DNA from: Chloroflexota bacterium
GTDB lineage: Bacteria > Chloroflexota > Anaerolineae > Anaerolineales > Villigracilaceae
Direction: 5' to 3'
DNA length: 64,000 nt
NCBI GenBank assembly: GCA_013388855.1
Contig: JACAEM010000005.1
Coordinates: forward strand, 62,001-126,000
Made by a program: the position numbers and the translations under genes. The notes under the pieces were generated by a model. It was not told the origin of the DNA. It searched no databases and was given only the letters and a program-made list of their open reading frames with translations. Below are positions 49,213 through 58,137 of the stretch, piece after piece (the stretch's first letter is position 1; each line of letters begins with the position of its first letter).

Positions 49213-49896
49213 CTAAAACGGTTCATCTTCAAAACGATACCCCACACCCCGTACGGTGACGATGAACGCCTCGTTGCCGAGCTTTTGGCGCACGTGCCCG
49301 AGATGCACATCCACCACGCGCATCTCGCCGAAATATTCCGCGCCCCAGATTTTTTCCAACAGTTGCTCACGTGAAAGGACGCGCCCGCGATTCTCCGCCA
49401 GCGCGCGTAGTAAATCGAATTCGATGGATGTCAACTCAACGGGAACATCGTCCACCGTGACCGTATGTGCTCCCACATCAATGCGCACATGCTTGAACGA
49501 GAGTACGCTTCTTTCCACGTCTGCGCCTGTTCCCGCTTTGATGCGCCGCAGCGCCGCCTTGACGCGCGCCACCAATTCGCGCGGGCTGAACGGTTTCGTG
49601 ACGTAATCATCCGCCCCTACCGACAGCCCCACGATCTTATCGGTCTCATCGGTGCGCGCAGTAAGCATGATGACGTACACATCCGATTCGCGGCGCAGGC
49701 GGGTAAGCAGTTCGATGCCATCGATGCCGGGGAGCATCAGGTCAAGGATGATCAAGTCTGGTTTGAAGGCGCGCGCCGCTTTGAGCCCGGCGTTGCCATC
49801 GGCCGCCGTGTAGACTTCGTAGCCCTCCGGCTTGAGATAGGCGCTGACCAGGTTGATGATGGAGGGTTCGTCGTCGATCACGAGAATTTTTGTCAT
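49213..49896 (-). CDS. OmpR/PhoB family response regulator
   Basis: MTKILVIDDEPSIINLVSAYLKPEGY; winged-helix VPVELTSIEFDLLRALAENRGRVLSREQLLEKIWG. Confidence 0.95.
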   Translation of the reverse strand: MTKILVIDDEPSIINLVSAYLKPEGYEVYTAADGNAGLKAARAFKPDLIILDLMLPGIDGIELLTRLRRESDVYVIMLTARTDETDKIVGLSVGADDYVTKPFSPRELVARVKAALRRIKAGTGADVERSVLSFKHVRIDVGAHTVTVDDVPVELTSIEFDLLRALAENRGRVLSREQLLEKIWGAEYFGEMRVVDVHLGHVRQKLGNEAFIVTVRGVGYRFEDEPF

Positions 49897-50092
49897 GATT
49901 TAATTCTACTTCGCTTTACAGCAGAGTCCATAATTTAAACGACTCAAAGTGTAACGCAGACATATGCAGAGATTTCGAACGTTTTGTAAAGATTCGGTAA
50001 AGATGCCCGAAAGGGTCGGTCTTCAACGGGCAGGTTGGAGTGGACCATCGATCATTCATCGGCATCCCCCATTTCCATCAGATGGAGAATTT

Positions 50093-50989
50093 CTACGAAA
50101 AAGTTGAAAAGTTGCCATCCCCCAATGTTTTCAAACGCGCTAATCGCTCGGGTTCATGTTCAACCAGCGATCGATCCTGCGAAAGGAGTTCATGTGCCCT
50201 GACGAAAAAGAGACGCGCTTCCTTCGGCCGGTTCAATGCCAGCAGACATTCGCCGATCTCCTCAAACACAAAGCCATCACTTTCTCCGGCGGCTTCCAAT
50301 TCGTCTTTCAAGGCCATTTGCCTGGATAATGCTTCTTCGACGCGTCCGAGCGAACGCAACGCGCTCGCCACACACCAGACGGCGATACGCGTCTCACGCA
50401 CGCTTCCTTTCGACCTTCGGAATGCTTCGGCTTTCTGAAATGTTTCCAGCGCTTTATCGTATTCGCCCATATCGTGATATGCCCAGCCCGTATTGTTATA
50501 CAGCGAGCCAAGCCAGTTGCGCGCCCGCTCCTCAGCGGAGGACTCCGCCATTCGAATGGCTTGCAGGTTCAGGTCCAGGCTTCGACCCGGCGGTGCGACA
50601 ATCGCCAGCATATGCAGCGCATCCACCGAGTAAAAATCCTCCTTCAACTGCACTGCCAGATCCAATGCCTGATTGAAAAAGGTGCGCGCCCGATCCGGGT
50701 CCCCCGATGAATTAAGTACCCTGCCGCGCTCCAAAAGATATCGCACCCTGGGGCGCGAGGCAACACTGCCAAGCCTTCGTTCCACCTGATCGAGCGTCTG
50801 GTGTGCTTTTTCGAATTTCCGTTGCAGTCCCTGCGCACGGGCGATCTGGGTGAGCAGTTCGAGCAGCGCCGGATCATCCTCCGGGATCTGCAAAAGGACT
50901 TCACGGAACTTTAGCTCTGTTTGTTCGGGGTGTGAATAATCCCATAGCGCGTCAAAATCAGGAAGGCTCTGCGATAACATGTTGAACAT
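50093..50989 (-). CDS. TPR-repeat protein
   Basis: Tandem helical repeats, e.g. LYNNTGWAYHDMGEYDKALETFQKAEAFRRSKG. Confidence 0.75.
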   Translation of the reverse strand: MFNMLSQSLPDFDALWDYSHPEQTELKFREVLLQIPEDDPALLELLTQIARAQGLQRKFEKAHQTLDQVERRLGSVASRPRVRYLLERGRVLNSSGDPDRARTFFNQALDLAVQLKEDFYSVDALHMLAIVAPPGRSLDLNLQAIRMAESSAEERARNWLGSLYNNTGWAYHDMGEYDKALETFQKAEAFRRSKGSVRETRIAVWCVASALRSLGRVEEALSRQMALKDELEAAGESDGFVFEEIGECLLALNRPKEARLFFVRAHELLSQDRSLVEHEPERLARLKTLGDGNFSTFS

Positions 50990-51016
50990 CCTCGTCCAAT
51001 CAATTTTCTCTTCCCA

Positions 51017-51118
51017 TCACATCCGATGGGAAGAGACCCAAATTCCCATGGCACATAAAACTCCGGCTTTCAGCGCCGCGGCACAAATACCATTTATAAA
51101 GTTTATCTTTTGCGCCAT
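51017..51118 (-). CDS. 33-aa small ORF with strong Shine-Dalgarno, upstream of the TPR gene
   Basis: MAQKINFINGICAAALKAGVLCAMGIWVSSHRM*; preceded by AAGGAGGTGGCGGGATC-ATG. Confidence 0.45.
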   Translation of the reverse strand: MAQKINFINGICAAALKAGVLCAMGIWVSSHRM

Positions 51119-51127
51119 GATCCCGCC

Positions 51128-51146
51128 ACCTCCTTGAGAGGGAGGT
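51128..51146 (-). promoter_or_regulatory. Small hairpin whose 3' arm is the Shine-Dalgarno of the 33-aa ORF
   Basis: Minus strand ACCTCC-CTCTCAA-GGAGGT, 6-bp perfect stem. Confidence 0.45.
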
Positions 51147-51200
51147 TTTCTTCCGCTATTCTGTGTCTCGGATGTATAACGGTTTTATTATGAAATGGGC

Positions 51201-51237
51201 AAAAAAATCCCCCCAACAATGGCTTTTGGGGGATTTT
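51201..51237 (-). terminator. Rho-independent terminator downstream of hypE
   Basis: Minus strand AAAATCCCCC-aaaagccattgtt-GGGGGATTTTTTT; 10-bp stem plus T run. Confidence 0.85.
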
Positions 51238-51267
51238 CGCTACAGTAGCCTTCCAAAAGGCCAAAGA

Positions 51268-52332
51268 TTAGCAGATCCTCGGTAACATCTCCCCTGCCAG
51301 CATATCCACCAAACGGGTACTCCCGATGGCGGTCCTGAGCAAAACGCGTACCTTCGTTCCCGTGGAGACTTCACCAATCATAACCGCGCCTTCGCCGTAG
51401 CGAGTCTTTTTCATGGCGGAGAGGACCTTCTCCGCATCCTCGCCTGGGACCAGACAGACCAGTTTTCCCTCGTTGGCAATGTACAACGGATCGAACCCCA
51501 GCATCTCACAGGCCGCGCTGACCTCTGGATTCACCGGGATGGCTTCTTCGTTCAACACAATCTCGACTCCCGATTGAGATGAGATTTCATTCAATGTGGT
51601 CGCCAGCCCGCCGCGCGTGGGATCACGCAGGACGTGGATGTTCGGACTCGCATCCAGCATTGCTTCGATCAAATGATTGAGCGGGGCCACATCGCTTTGG
51701 ATGTTCGATTGGAATCCCAGTTCGCCGCGTGCGCCAAGAACCGCGATCCCGTGATCGCCGATCGTGCCGGAAAGGATAACTACATCGCCAGGTCTGGCGT
51801 TCGCGCCGCTAACGTTCACTCCCTCTCGTACTATACCAACTCCTGCCGTAGTAATGTACATCCCATCGGCCTTGCCGCGCTGCACCACCTTGGTATCCCC
51901 TGCCACGATTTGCACACCCGCCTCCTGTGCGGCTTGTTTCATCGAGTCGATCACACGTTGGAGCACATCCATCTGCAAGCCTTCCTCCAGGATGAAGCCC
52001 GCCGTCAGGTACAACGGTTTCGCACCCAGCATCGACACGTCATTAACCGTGCCACACACCGCCAATTTGCCGATGTCGCCGCCGGGGAAGAACAACGGCG
52101 AAACCACGTGGGCATCCGTGCTGATGGATAATTTTTGCCGTAATGCGGACTCCACCAACCCGGCGTCGTCCCCCGTCTGCAAAACCGGGTTTTGGAACGC
52201 GGGCAGGAAAGTCTTGCGGATCAACTGGTGACTCATCCGCCCGCCCGCGCCGTGTCCCATCACAATTTGTTCATGATGAGGCAAAGGAGGAGCGCATACC
52301 GCGCCTTCCATATTGACTGTTTCTTCGCTCAT
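51268..52332 (-). CDS. hypE: Hydrogenase maturation protein HypE
   Basis: [55 protein letters not shown]-terminal PRIC. Confidence 0.96.
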   Translation of the reverse strand: MSEETVNMEGAVCAPPLPHHEQIVMGHGAGGRMSHQLIRKTFLPAFQNPVLQTGDDAGLVESALRQKLSISTDAHVVSPLFFPGGDIGKLAVCGTVNDVSMLGAKPLYLTAGFILEEGLQMDVLQRVIDSMKQAAQEAGVQIVAGDTKVVQRGKADGMYITTAGVGIVREGVNVSGANARPGDVVILSGTIGDHGIAVLGARGELGFQSNIQSDVAPLNHLIEAMLDASPNIHVLRDPTRGGLATTLNEISSQSGVEIVLNEEAIPVNPEVSAACEMLGFDPLYIANEGKLVCLVPGEDAEKVLSAMKKTRYGEGAVMIGEVSTGTKVRVLLRTAIGSTRLVDMLAGEMLPRIC

Positions 52333-53438
52333 GACCTCACACCCTGTTTTGTTTCAACGCGCCCGTACCGATAATACGCCGCACAGGCGCCCTCGGACGA
52401 GACCATCGTTGCACCGAGCGGATTCTCCGGGGTACATTGTCCGCCGAAGGCTGGGCAGTGAAGCGGCTTCTTCAATCCCTGCAGAATTTGACCCGCAATA
52501 CAAAGCGGCGATTCCTCCGCCCGGATGGATTCCACCTCGAAACGTTTTTCCGCATTGAACTCATCGAACTCGGGACGCAGGCACCAGCCGCTCATCGGGA
52601 TCATGCCAATGCCGCGCCATTTGCGGTCGCACTCCATGAATACCTTGTTAATGGCATCCTGCGCCGGCTTCAAGCCGTCAAAAGTTACTGCCCGTTGGTA
52701 TGCGTTGGAAACCTCCGCCCTGCCCGCTTCGAGCAGTTGCGTTGTCGTTAGAATTCCCTGCACGATGTCGAGCGGCTCGAAACCTGTCACAACCATTGGG
52801 ATGTTGAATTTTTCCACCAACGGCGGATATTCCCAATAGCCCATCACGGCACAAACATGGCCCGCCAGTAAAAAACCCTGCACACGGTTTTGAGGCGAAC
52901 TCAAAATGGCATGGACTGCGGGCGGTACGCGCACATGAGATACCAAAATGGAAAAGTTCTTCAAACCGAGGCGTTGCGCCTGTAACACACTCATCACGTT
53001 TGGCGGTGCGGTCGTCTCGAAACCGATCGCGAAGAAGACCACCTGCTTATCCGGGTTCTGTTGTGCGAGGGTCACCGCATCCAGCGGCGAATAGACCACG
53101 CGCACATCCCCGCCCTGCGCCTTGACCGAGAACAGGTCGCGCCCTGTGCCGGGCACGCGTAACATGTCGCCGTAGGAACAAAAGATCACATCGGGGCGCG
53201 AAGCAATTGCCAGCGCCTTGTCGATCAGTTCCAGCGGTGTTACGCAAACAGGACATCCTGGACCATGCACCAGCTCGATTTCAGGAGGCAACAACTGGTC
53301 GATTCCGTGGCGGACGATGGCGTGCGTCTGCCCGCCACAAATTTCCATCAACGTCCATGGACGAGTCACCGTGCGACGAATCTCCTCGATCACACCTTTG
53401 ATTAACGCCGCGTCCCGATATTCGGTGATGTATTTCAT
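52329..53438 (-). CDS. hypD: Hydrogenase maturation protein HypD
   Basis: [59 protein letters not shown]. Confidence 0.97.
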   Translation of the reverse strand: MKYITEYRDAALIKGVIEEIRRTVTRPWTLMEICGGQTHAIVRHGIDQLLPPEIELVHGPGCPVCVTPLELIDKALAIASRPDVIFCSYGDMLRVPGTGRDLFSVKAQGGDVRVVYSPLDAVTLAQQNPDKQVVFFAIGFETTAPPNVMSVLQAQRLGLKNFSILVSHVRVPPAVHAILSSPQNRVQGFLLAGHVCAVMGYWEYPPLVEKFNIPMVVTGFEPLDIVQGILTTTQLLEAGRAEVSNAYQRAVTFDGLKPAQDAINKVFMECDRKWRGIGMIPMSGWCLRPEFDEFNAEKRFEVESIRAEESPLCIAGQILQGLKKPLHCPAFGGQCTPENPLGATMVSSEGACAAYYRYGRVETKQGVRS

Positions 53439-53692
53439 GCCGCCGTCCCAGGCCCCAATTCTTCCTCGATACTGCCAATCTGTCTCAGCAGATCAAGCGT
53501 TTCCATCGCTTCTGATTCGCTCAGAATGCTGATCGCGAAACCGACATGGATGACGCAATACTCACCGACTTGCGCCTCCGGCACATAATCCAGGCAGGCT
53601 TCACGGAAGATGCCGCCAAAATCCACTTTTGCCATTTTTAATCCCCCCTTTTCATACACATCAACGATCTTTCCTGGTACGCCCAAACACAT
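53435..53692 (-). CDS. hypC: Hydrogenase maturation chaperone HypC
   Basis: [57 protein letters not shown]. Confidence 0.96.
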   Translation of the reverse strand: MCLGVPGKIVDVYEKGGLKMAKVDFGGIFREACLDYVPEAQVGEYCVIHVGFAISILSESEAMETLDLLRQIGSIEEELGPGTAA

Positions 53693-53920
53693 AGCAACCT
53701 CTCGATTCACACAATGTTGAAATAGTCCATTCAACGAGAAACAAGGTTTCTTTGTCTCCCAGAATATATATACAATGGAACCGATATTCCAGAATAGTGC
53801 CAAAGTTCGTCCTAATTGTATGATATTCCGCCAGACTCTGTGGATATGAAATTATTGGATGGAGGGATTCGAGCTATGACAAAATACATGATTGACTCAT
53901 GAAAAGAAATATTGTAATAT

Positions 53921-53952
53921 TCCTAACTGGTAAGACCACTTACCAGTTAGGA
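53921..53952. promoter_or_regulatory. Perfect 14-bp inverted repeat: candidate GntR/FadR-type operator overlapping the RBS
   Basis: TCCTAACTGGTAAG-ACCA-CTTACCAGTTAGGA, contains TGGTAAGACCA; ends 5 nt before the ATG at 53958. Confidence 0.75.
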
Positions 53953-53957
53953 GTCCC

Positions 53958-54647
53958 ATGAACAAATGGAAGCCCATCCAAAAGCCCGCCGAGATTGCCG
54001 AGCAAAGACTGCTTGATGCGATCCTGAGCGGGCGTTTTGCTGTCAACAGCTACCTGCCCGGCGAGCGTGATCTTGCCTCGCAGATTGGCGTCACCCGCCC
54101 GACCCTGCGCGAAGCCCTGCAACGACTCGCCCGCGAAGGCTGGCTCGACATTCAACACGGCAAGCCCACGCGCGTCCGCGATTACTGGCTCGAAGGCAGC
54201 ATGGGCGTGCTCTCGACCCTTGCTCAAATGCCCTCCCAGCAAACACCCGATTTTGTGGCGCACCTTTTGGAGATTCGCATTTTGCTCGCCCCGGCATATA
54301 CCCGTCAGGCAATGGAGTCGGCGGCGGCGGAGATCGTAGCGCTGCTTGCAAAACTTGAAACCATCGAAGATACCCCCGCCGCGTTTGCCGACGCGGATTG
54401 GGAATTGCATCACCTGCTTACCTTGCGCGCGGCGAATCCCATCTTCCGTTTGCTGCTCAACAGTTTTCAAGGCATGTACCACGTGATGGCGGAGCAGTAT
54501 TTTACCTTGGCCGAAAACCGCGAACGTTCACGCGCCTATTACACCGAGTTGCTTGCGTGTGCCAAAAAGAACGCCTACCTAAAAGCCGAAACTCTCACGC
54601 GCGATGTGATGAATGAAAGCCTCGCACAGTGGAAGAAATCGTCGTAA
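53958..54647 (+). CDS. GntR family (FadR-like) transcriptional regulator
   Basis: FAVNSYLPGERDLASQIGVTRPTLREALQRLAREGWLDIQHGKPTRV winged helix; helical C-terminal FCD/FadR-like domain. Confidence 0.92.
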   Translation: MNKWKPIQKPAEIAEQRLLDAILSGRFAVNSYLPGERDLASQIGVTRPTLREALQRLAREGWLDIQHGKPTRVRDYWLEGSMGVLSTLAQMPSQQTPDFVAHLLEIRILLAPAYTRQAMESAAAEIVALLAKLETIEDTPAAFADADWELHHLLTLRAANPIFRLLLNSFQGMYHVMAEQYFTLAENRERSRAYYTELLACAKKNAYLKAETLTRDVMNESLAQWKKSS

Positions 54648-54651
54648 TTTT

Positions 54652-54743
54652 CTGTCATTGCGAGGAGGGCATAGCCCGATGAAGCAATCTCAAAGTAACA
54701 GGGAGATTGTTTCGGGCGAAGATCATCACCCTCGCAATAACAT
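54652..54743. repeat. Intergenic inverted-repeat element (GTCATTGCGAG family)
   Basis: tgtcattgcgagg...gatgaagcaatct...gagattgtttcggg...cctcgcaataacat. Confidence 0.8.
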
Positions 54744-54760
54744 GAATACAAGGAGAACTT

Positions 54761-56347
54761 ATGAAACGCTGGAATGGATGGGGAAACGTGAACACGGATT
54801 ATCCCGTGCCGCAATCTGCGCTTGATTATTTGACAAAGCGCCTCGGTCCATTGGACCCAATACCGGATGCGACCAAAGAGAGCGTTCTCTCCGCTGTGGG
54901 CGAATCTCGTTTGCCTGCCAACCCGCTCGTGGATACTTCTGCCAAAGAGCGGCTCATGCACGCACGCGGACAATCCATGCGCGATTGGGTGGATCTGCGT
55001 TATGGTCGCGTGGATTCCTTCCCCGATGGCGTAGCATTCCCCGAATCCGATGAAGATGTGCGCGGCTTGTTGAAATACGCAAAAGACGCAGGCGCACAAG
55101 TCATCCCCTACGGCGGCGGGACGAGTGTGGTCGGTCACATCACGCCCTGCCCAGACGACAGACCCGTGCTGAGTCTCTCGCTCGAAAAAATGACCAAACT
55201 GCTCGACCTCGACGAAACGAGTCGGCTGGCGAATTTTCAGGCGGGCGTGGCGGGACCGCAACTCGAAGAACAACTCAAATCACACGGATACACCCTCGGG
55301 CATTTCCCGCAGTCGTGGGAGTATTCCACGCTTGGCGGTTGGATCGTCACCCGTTCCAGCGGACAGCAATCATACCGTTACGGCAAGATCGAAAGTCTCT
55401 TCGCGGGTGGCTTGCTCGAAACCCCGCGCGGAGGGTTGGAGATCAAACCTGTCCCTGCCACGGCGGCGGGGATGGATGTGCGCGAGATGGTGCTCGGGTC
55501 GGAGGGAAGGCTGGGGGTGGTCACTCAGGCGAAAGTCCGCGTGAGGCGCTTGCCTGAGGTGGAATCCTTCTTCGGCGTTTTCTTCCCCACTTGGGAGCAA
55601 GGTTCAGACGCGGTGCGGGAAATTGTCCAAAATGAATTGCCCGTATCCATGCTGCGATTAAGCAACCCGCTGGAGACCGAGACCACGCTTATCCTTTCAG
55701 GCAAGAGTTGGGTTGGCATGGCAGATCGCGGATTGCGGACGATTGGCTACGGTGACACGCGCTGTTTGCTCATGTTCGGTCTGACGGGTTCGCGCAAACT
55801 GTTCAACCACACGCGTGGTGATGTAGGCTCGGTCTGCCGCAAACACGGCGGACTGGTGGTTGGAACCATCGTCGGGCATACGTGGGAGAAGAGCCGCTTT
55901 CTTTCGCCGTATCTGCGCAACACGTTGTGGGAAAAAGGCGTGGCAATTGACACGCTCGAAACCGCGCTGCCGTGGTCGCAGGTGCATGAGGCGTCGAAGG
56001 CGATCCCGCAGTCTATTGTAGATACGATGACGAAGCACAACGAAAACGTGCTGGCATTCTCGCATCTCTCGCATGTCTATCGTGACGGTGCGAGCATTTA
56101 CACCACCTATCTTTTCAGGCGACCCTCCGACCCGGATGAGTTACTCGCCCGCTGGTCTGACATGAAACATCAAGCCAGCCTGACCCTGCAAAAATACGGC
56201 GGGACGATCTCGCATCAACACGGCGTCGGCATGGATCACGCCAAATATCTGCCCGCCGAAAAAGGCATGCTCGGCATGGACGCCATGCGTGCGGTGGTCA
56301 AGTCGTTTGACCCTGATGGGATGATGAATCCGGGAAAATTAGTTTGA
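54761..56347 (+). CDS. FAD-binding oxidase, alkylglycerone-phosphate synthase (AGPS)-like
   Basis: VIPYGGGTSVVGHI PP-loop motif; LGHFPQSWEYSTLGGWIVTRSSGQQSYRYGKIE; GTISHQHGVGMDHAKYLPAEKG. Confidence 0.85.
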   Translation: MKRWNGWGNVNTDYPVPQSALDYLTKRLGPLDPIPDATKESVLSAVGESRLPANPLVDTSAKERLMHARGQSMRDWVDLRYGRVDSFPDGVAFPESDEDVRGLLKYAKDAGAQVIPYGGGTSVVGHITPCPDDRPVLSLSLEKMTKLLDLDETSRLANFQAGVAGPQLEEQLKSHGYTLGHFPQSWEYSTLGGWIVTRSSGQQSYRYGKIESLFAGGLLETPRGGLEIKPVPATAAGMDVREMVLGSEGRLGVVTQAKVRVRRLPEVESFFGVFFPTWEQGSDAVREIVQNELPVSMLRLSNPLETETTLILSGKSWVGMADRGLRTIGYGDTRCLLMFGLTGSRKLFNHTRGDVGSVCRKHGGLVVGTIVGHTWEKSRFLSPYLRNTLWEKGVAIDTLETALPWSQVHEASKAIPQSIVDTMTKHNENVLAFSHLSHVYRDGASIYTTYLFRRPSDPDELLARWSDMKHQASLTLQKYGGTISHQHGVGMDHAKYLPAEKGMLGMDAMRAVVKSFDPDGMMNPGKLV

Positions 56348-56436
56348 TGTCATTGCGAGCCCCGACTGGGGCGAAACAATCTCCATGTAATTAGAAGATT
56401 GCTTCGTCGGGAAGAGCACCCTCCTCGCAATAACAT
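56347..56436. repeat. Intergenic inverted-repeat element (GTCATTGCGAG family)
   Basis: tgtcattgcgagc...gcgaaacaatctcc...agattgcttcgtc...cctcgcaataaca. Confidence 0.8.
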
Positions 56437-56447
56437 AAGGAGAATCT

Positions 56448-58031
56448 ATGCAATGGACACACGGTTGGCGCAACAACATTTGGGCTGAACTCAACCAGCC
56501 CTGGGACTTGATCATCATCGGCGGCGGAATCACGGGCGCGGGGATTTTGCGTCAGGCAGTGCATGCCAAACTGCGCGCCCTACTCGTCGAAGCGGACGAT
56601 TTTTCTTCGGGTACCTCGAGCCGTTCATCAAAATTGGTTCACGGCGGGTTGCGCTATTTAAAGAACGCGCAAGTCAAAGTGACGCTCGAATCGGTGCGCG
56701 AGCGCGAATATCTCTTAAAACAAGGTCGCGGGCTGGTCAACCGTCTCGGCTTTTTGTATCCCTGCTTGCAAAGCGACAAAATGCCCGGCTGGATCTTTGG
56801 CGCGGGGTTGACCATTTATGACATCATGGCGGGACAATGGACGCACCGCTCCTACGATCTCGACGATATGCGCGAGTTATGTCCCGCATTGACCACGCCC
56901 GCCATGCGCAGCGGTTATCGCTACTTCGACGCCAATACCGACGACGCGCGGCTGGTCTTGCGTCTCTTGCGTGAATCGGTGAAGGATGGGGGAGTCGCTT
57001 TGAACTATGCCCGCGTCGATTCGCTGCTACGGATGCAAAGCGGACAAGTCTGTGGCGTGGTGTTGCGCGACACGTCGGGCGAAGTCGAGCGTCAAGCCGA
57101 AGTCCGCGCGAAGGTGGTCATCAATGCCACGGGCGCATGGGCAGATGAACTGCGTGGGAAGATTCAACAAAAGCCAAGAATGCGTCCCCTGCGCGGAAGT
57201 CATCTGGTTTTGCCGTTCCATCGCCTGCCCATCACACGCGCTGTCTCGTTCCTGCATCCGCGTGATGGACGACCCGTGATGGCGATTCCCTGGGAAGGTG
57301 CGATCCTCTTCGGCACGACCGATGTCGATCACAAAGCAGGCATCCAAACTGACCCATCCATCAGTTCCGCCGAAGCCGAATATTTGATGGAAGCCTTGCG
57401 CTTCGTTTTCCCCGCACAGGAATTCGATTTCAAAGATGTCATGTCCACATTCTCGGGGCTGCGTCCCGTTGTCGACACAGGCAAAGCCGACCCGTCGAAA
57501 GAATCGCGCGAGCACGCCATCTGGGACGAGAACGGTCTGCTCACCGTCAGCGGCGGCAAATTGACCACCTTCCGCATCATGGCGCGTGACGCGCTCAAAG
57601 CCGCGCGTAAATATCTCGGTCATGTTGCCTTTGATGTCAGCACGCCCGTGCTCGATTCCTTCCCGCCTGAAACGGATACTCTGTTCAAGGATTCAAATCT
57701 GCATCCGGCTCAACAATTGCGTCTGCTGGCGCGTTATGGGATAGAATCAGCACCGCTGTTCGCCGCCGATTGCTCACACGAGTTCATTCCCAACACGCCA
57801 TATCTTTGGGAGGAATTGCGCCAAGCCGCGCGCGCGGAAGGCGTCATTCATCTCGATGACCTGCTCCTGCGTCGTGTGAGGCTTGGGTTGCTTGCACACA
57901 ATGGCGGACGGGACTTGTTACCCCGCATCCGTACCATTGTCCAGTCTGAACTTGGTTGGGATGACTCACGCTGGGAACGGGAAGCAAAAGACTACACTGA
58001 ATTATGGAAACGCTCTTACGGGTCAAACTAA
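56448..58031 (+). CDS. glpD: Aerobic-type glycerol-3-phosphate dehydrogenase (GlpD-like)
   Basis: LIIIGGGITGAGILRQAVHAKLRALLVEADDFSSGTSSRSSKLVHGGLRYLKNAQ; LTVSGGKLTTFRIMA. Confidence 0.93.
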   Translation: MQWTHGWRNNIWAELNQPWDLIIIGGGITGAGILRQAVHAKLRALLVEADDFSSGTSSRSSKLVHGGLRYLKNAQVKVTLESVREREYLLKQGRGLVNRLGFLYPCLQSDKMPGWIFGAGLTIYDIMAGQWTHRSYDLDDMRELCPALTTPAMRSGYRYFDANTDDARLVLRLLRESVKDGGVALNYARVDSLLRMQSGQVCGVVLRDTSGEVERQAEVRAKVVINATGAWADELRGKIQQKPRMRPLRGSHLVLPFHRLPITRAVSFLHPRDGRPVMAIPWEGAILFGTTDVDHKAGIQTDPSISSAEAEYLMEALRFVFPAQEFDFKDVMSTFSGLRPVVDTGKADPSKESREHAIWDENGLLTVSGGKLTTFRIMARDALKAARKYLGHVAFDVSTPVLDSFPPETDTLFKDSNLHPAQQLRLLARYGIESAPLFAADCSHEFIPNTPYLWEELRQAARAEGVIHLDDLLLRRVRLGLLAHNGGRDLLPRIRTIVQSELGWDDSRWEREAKDYTELWKRSYGSN

Positions 58032-58045
58032 GTTCAAGAAAAATT

Positions 58046-58120
58046 TACCGCGAAGCACATCAAGAGCGCGAAGACTCTTAAAGAGGCCTTTCTTTGCGAT
58101 CTTCGCACTCTTAGCGATTC
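58046..58120. repeat. Second-type intergenic inverted repeat (GCGAAG...CTTCGC)
   Basis: AAGAGCGCGAAG (58062-58073) pairs with CTTCGCACTCTT (58101-58112). Confidence 0.7.
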
Positions 58121-58137
58121 AAAAACAGGAGCAATCC

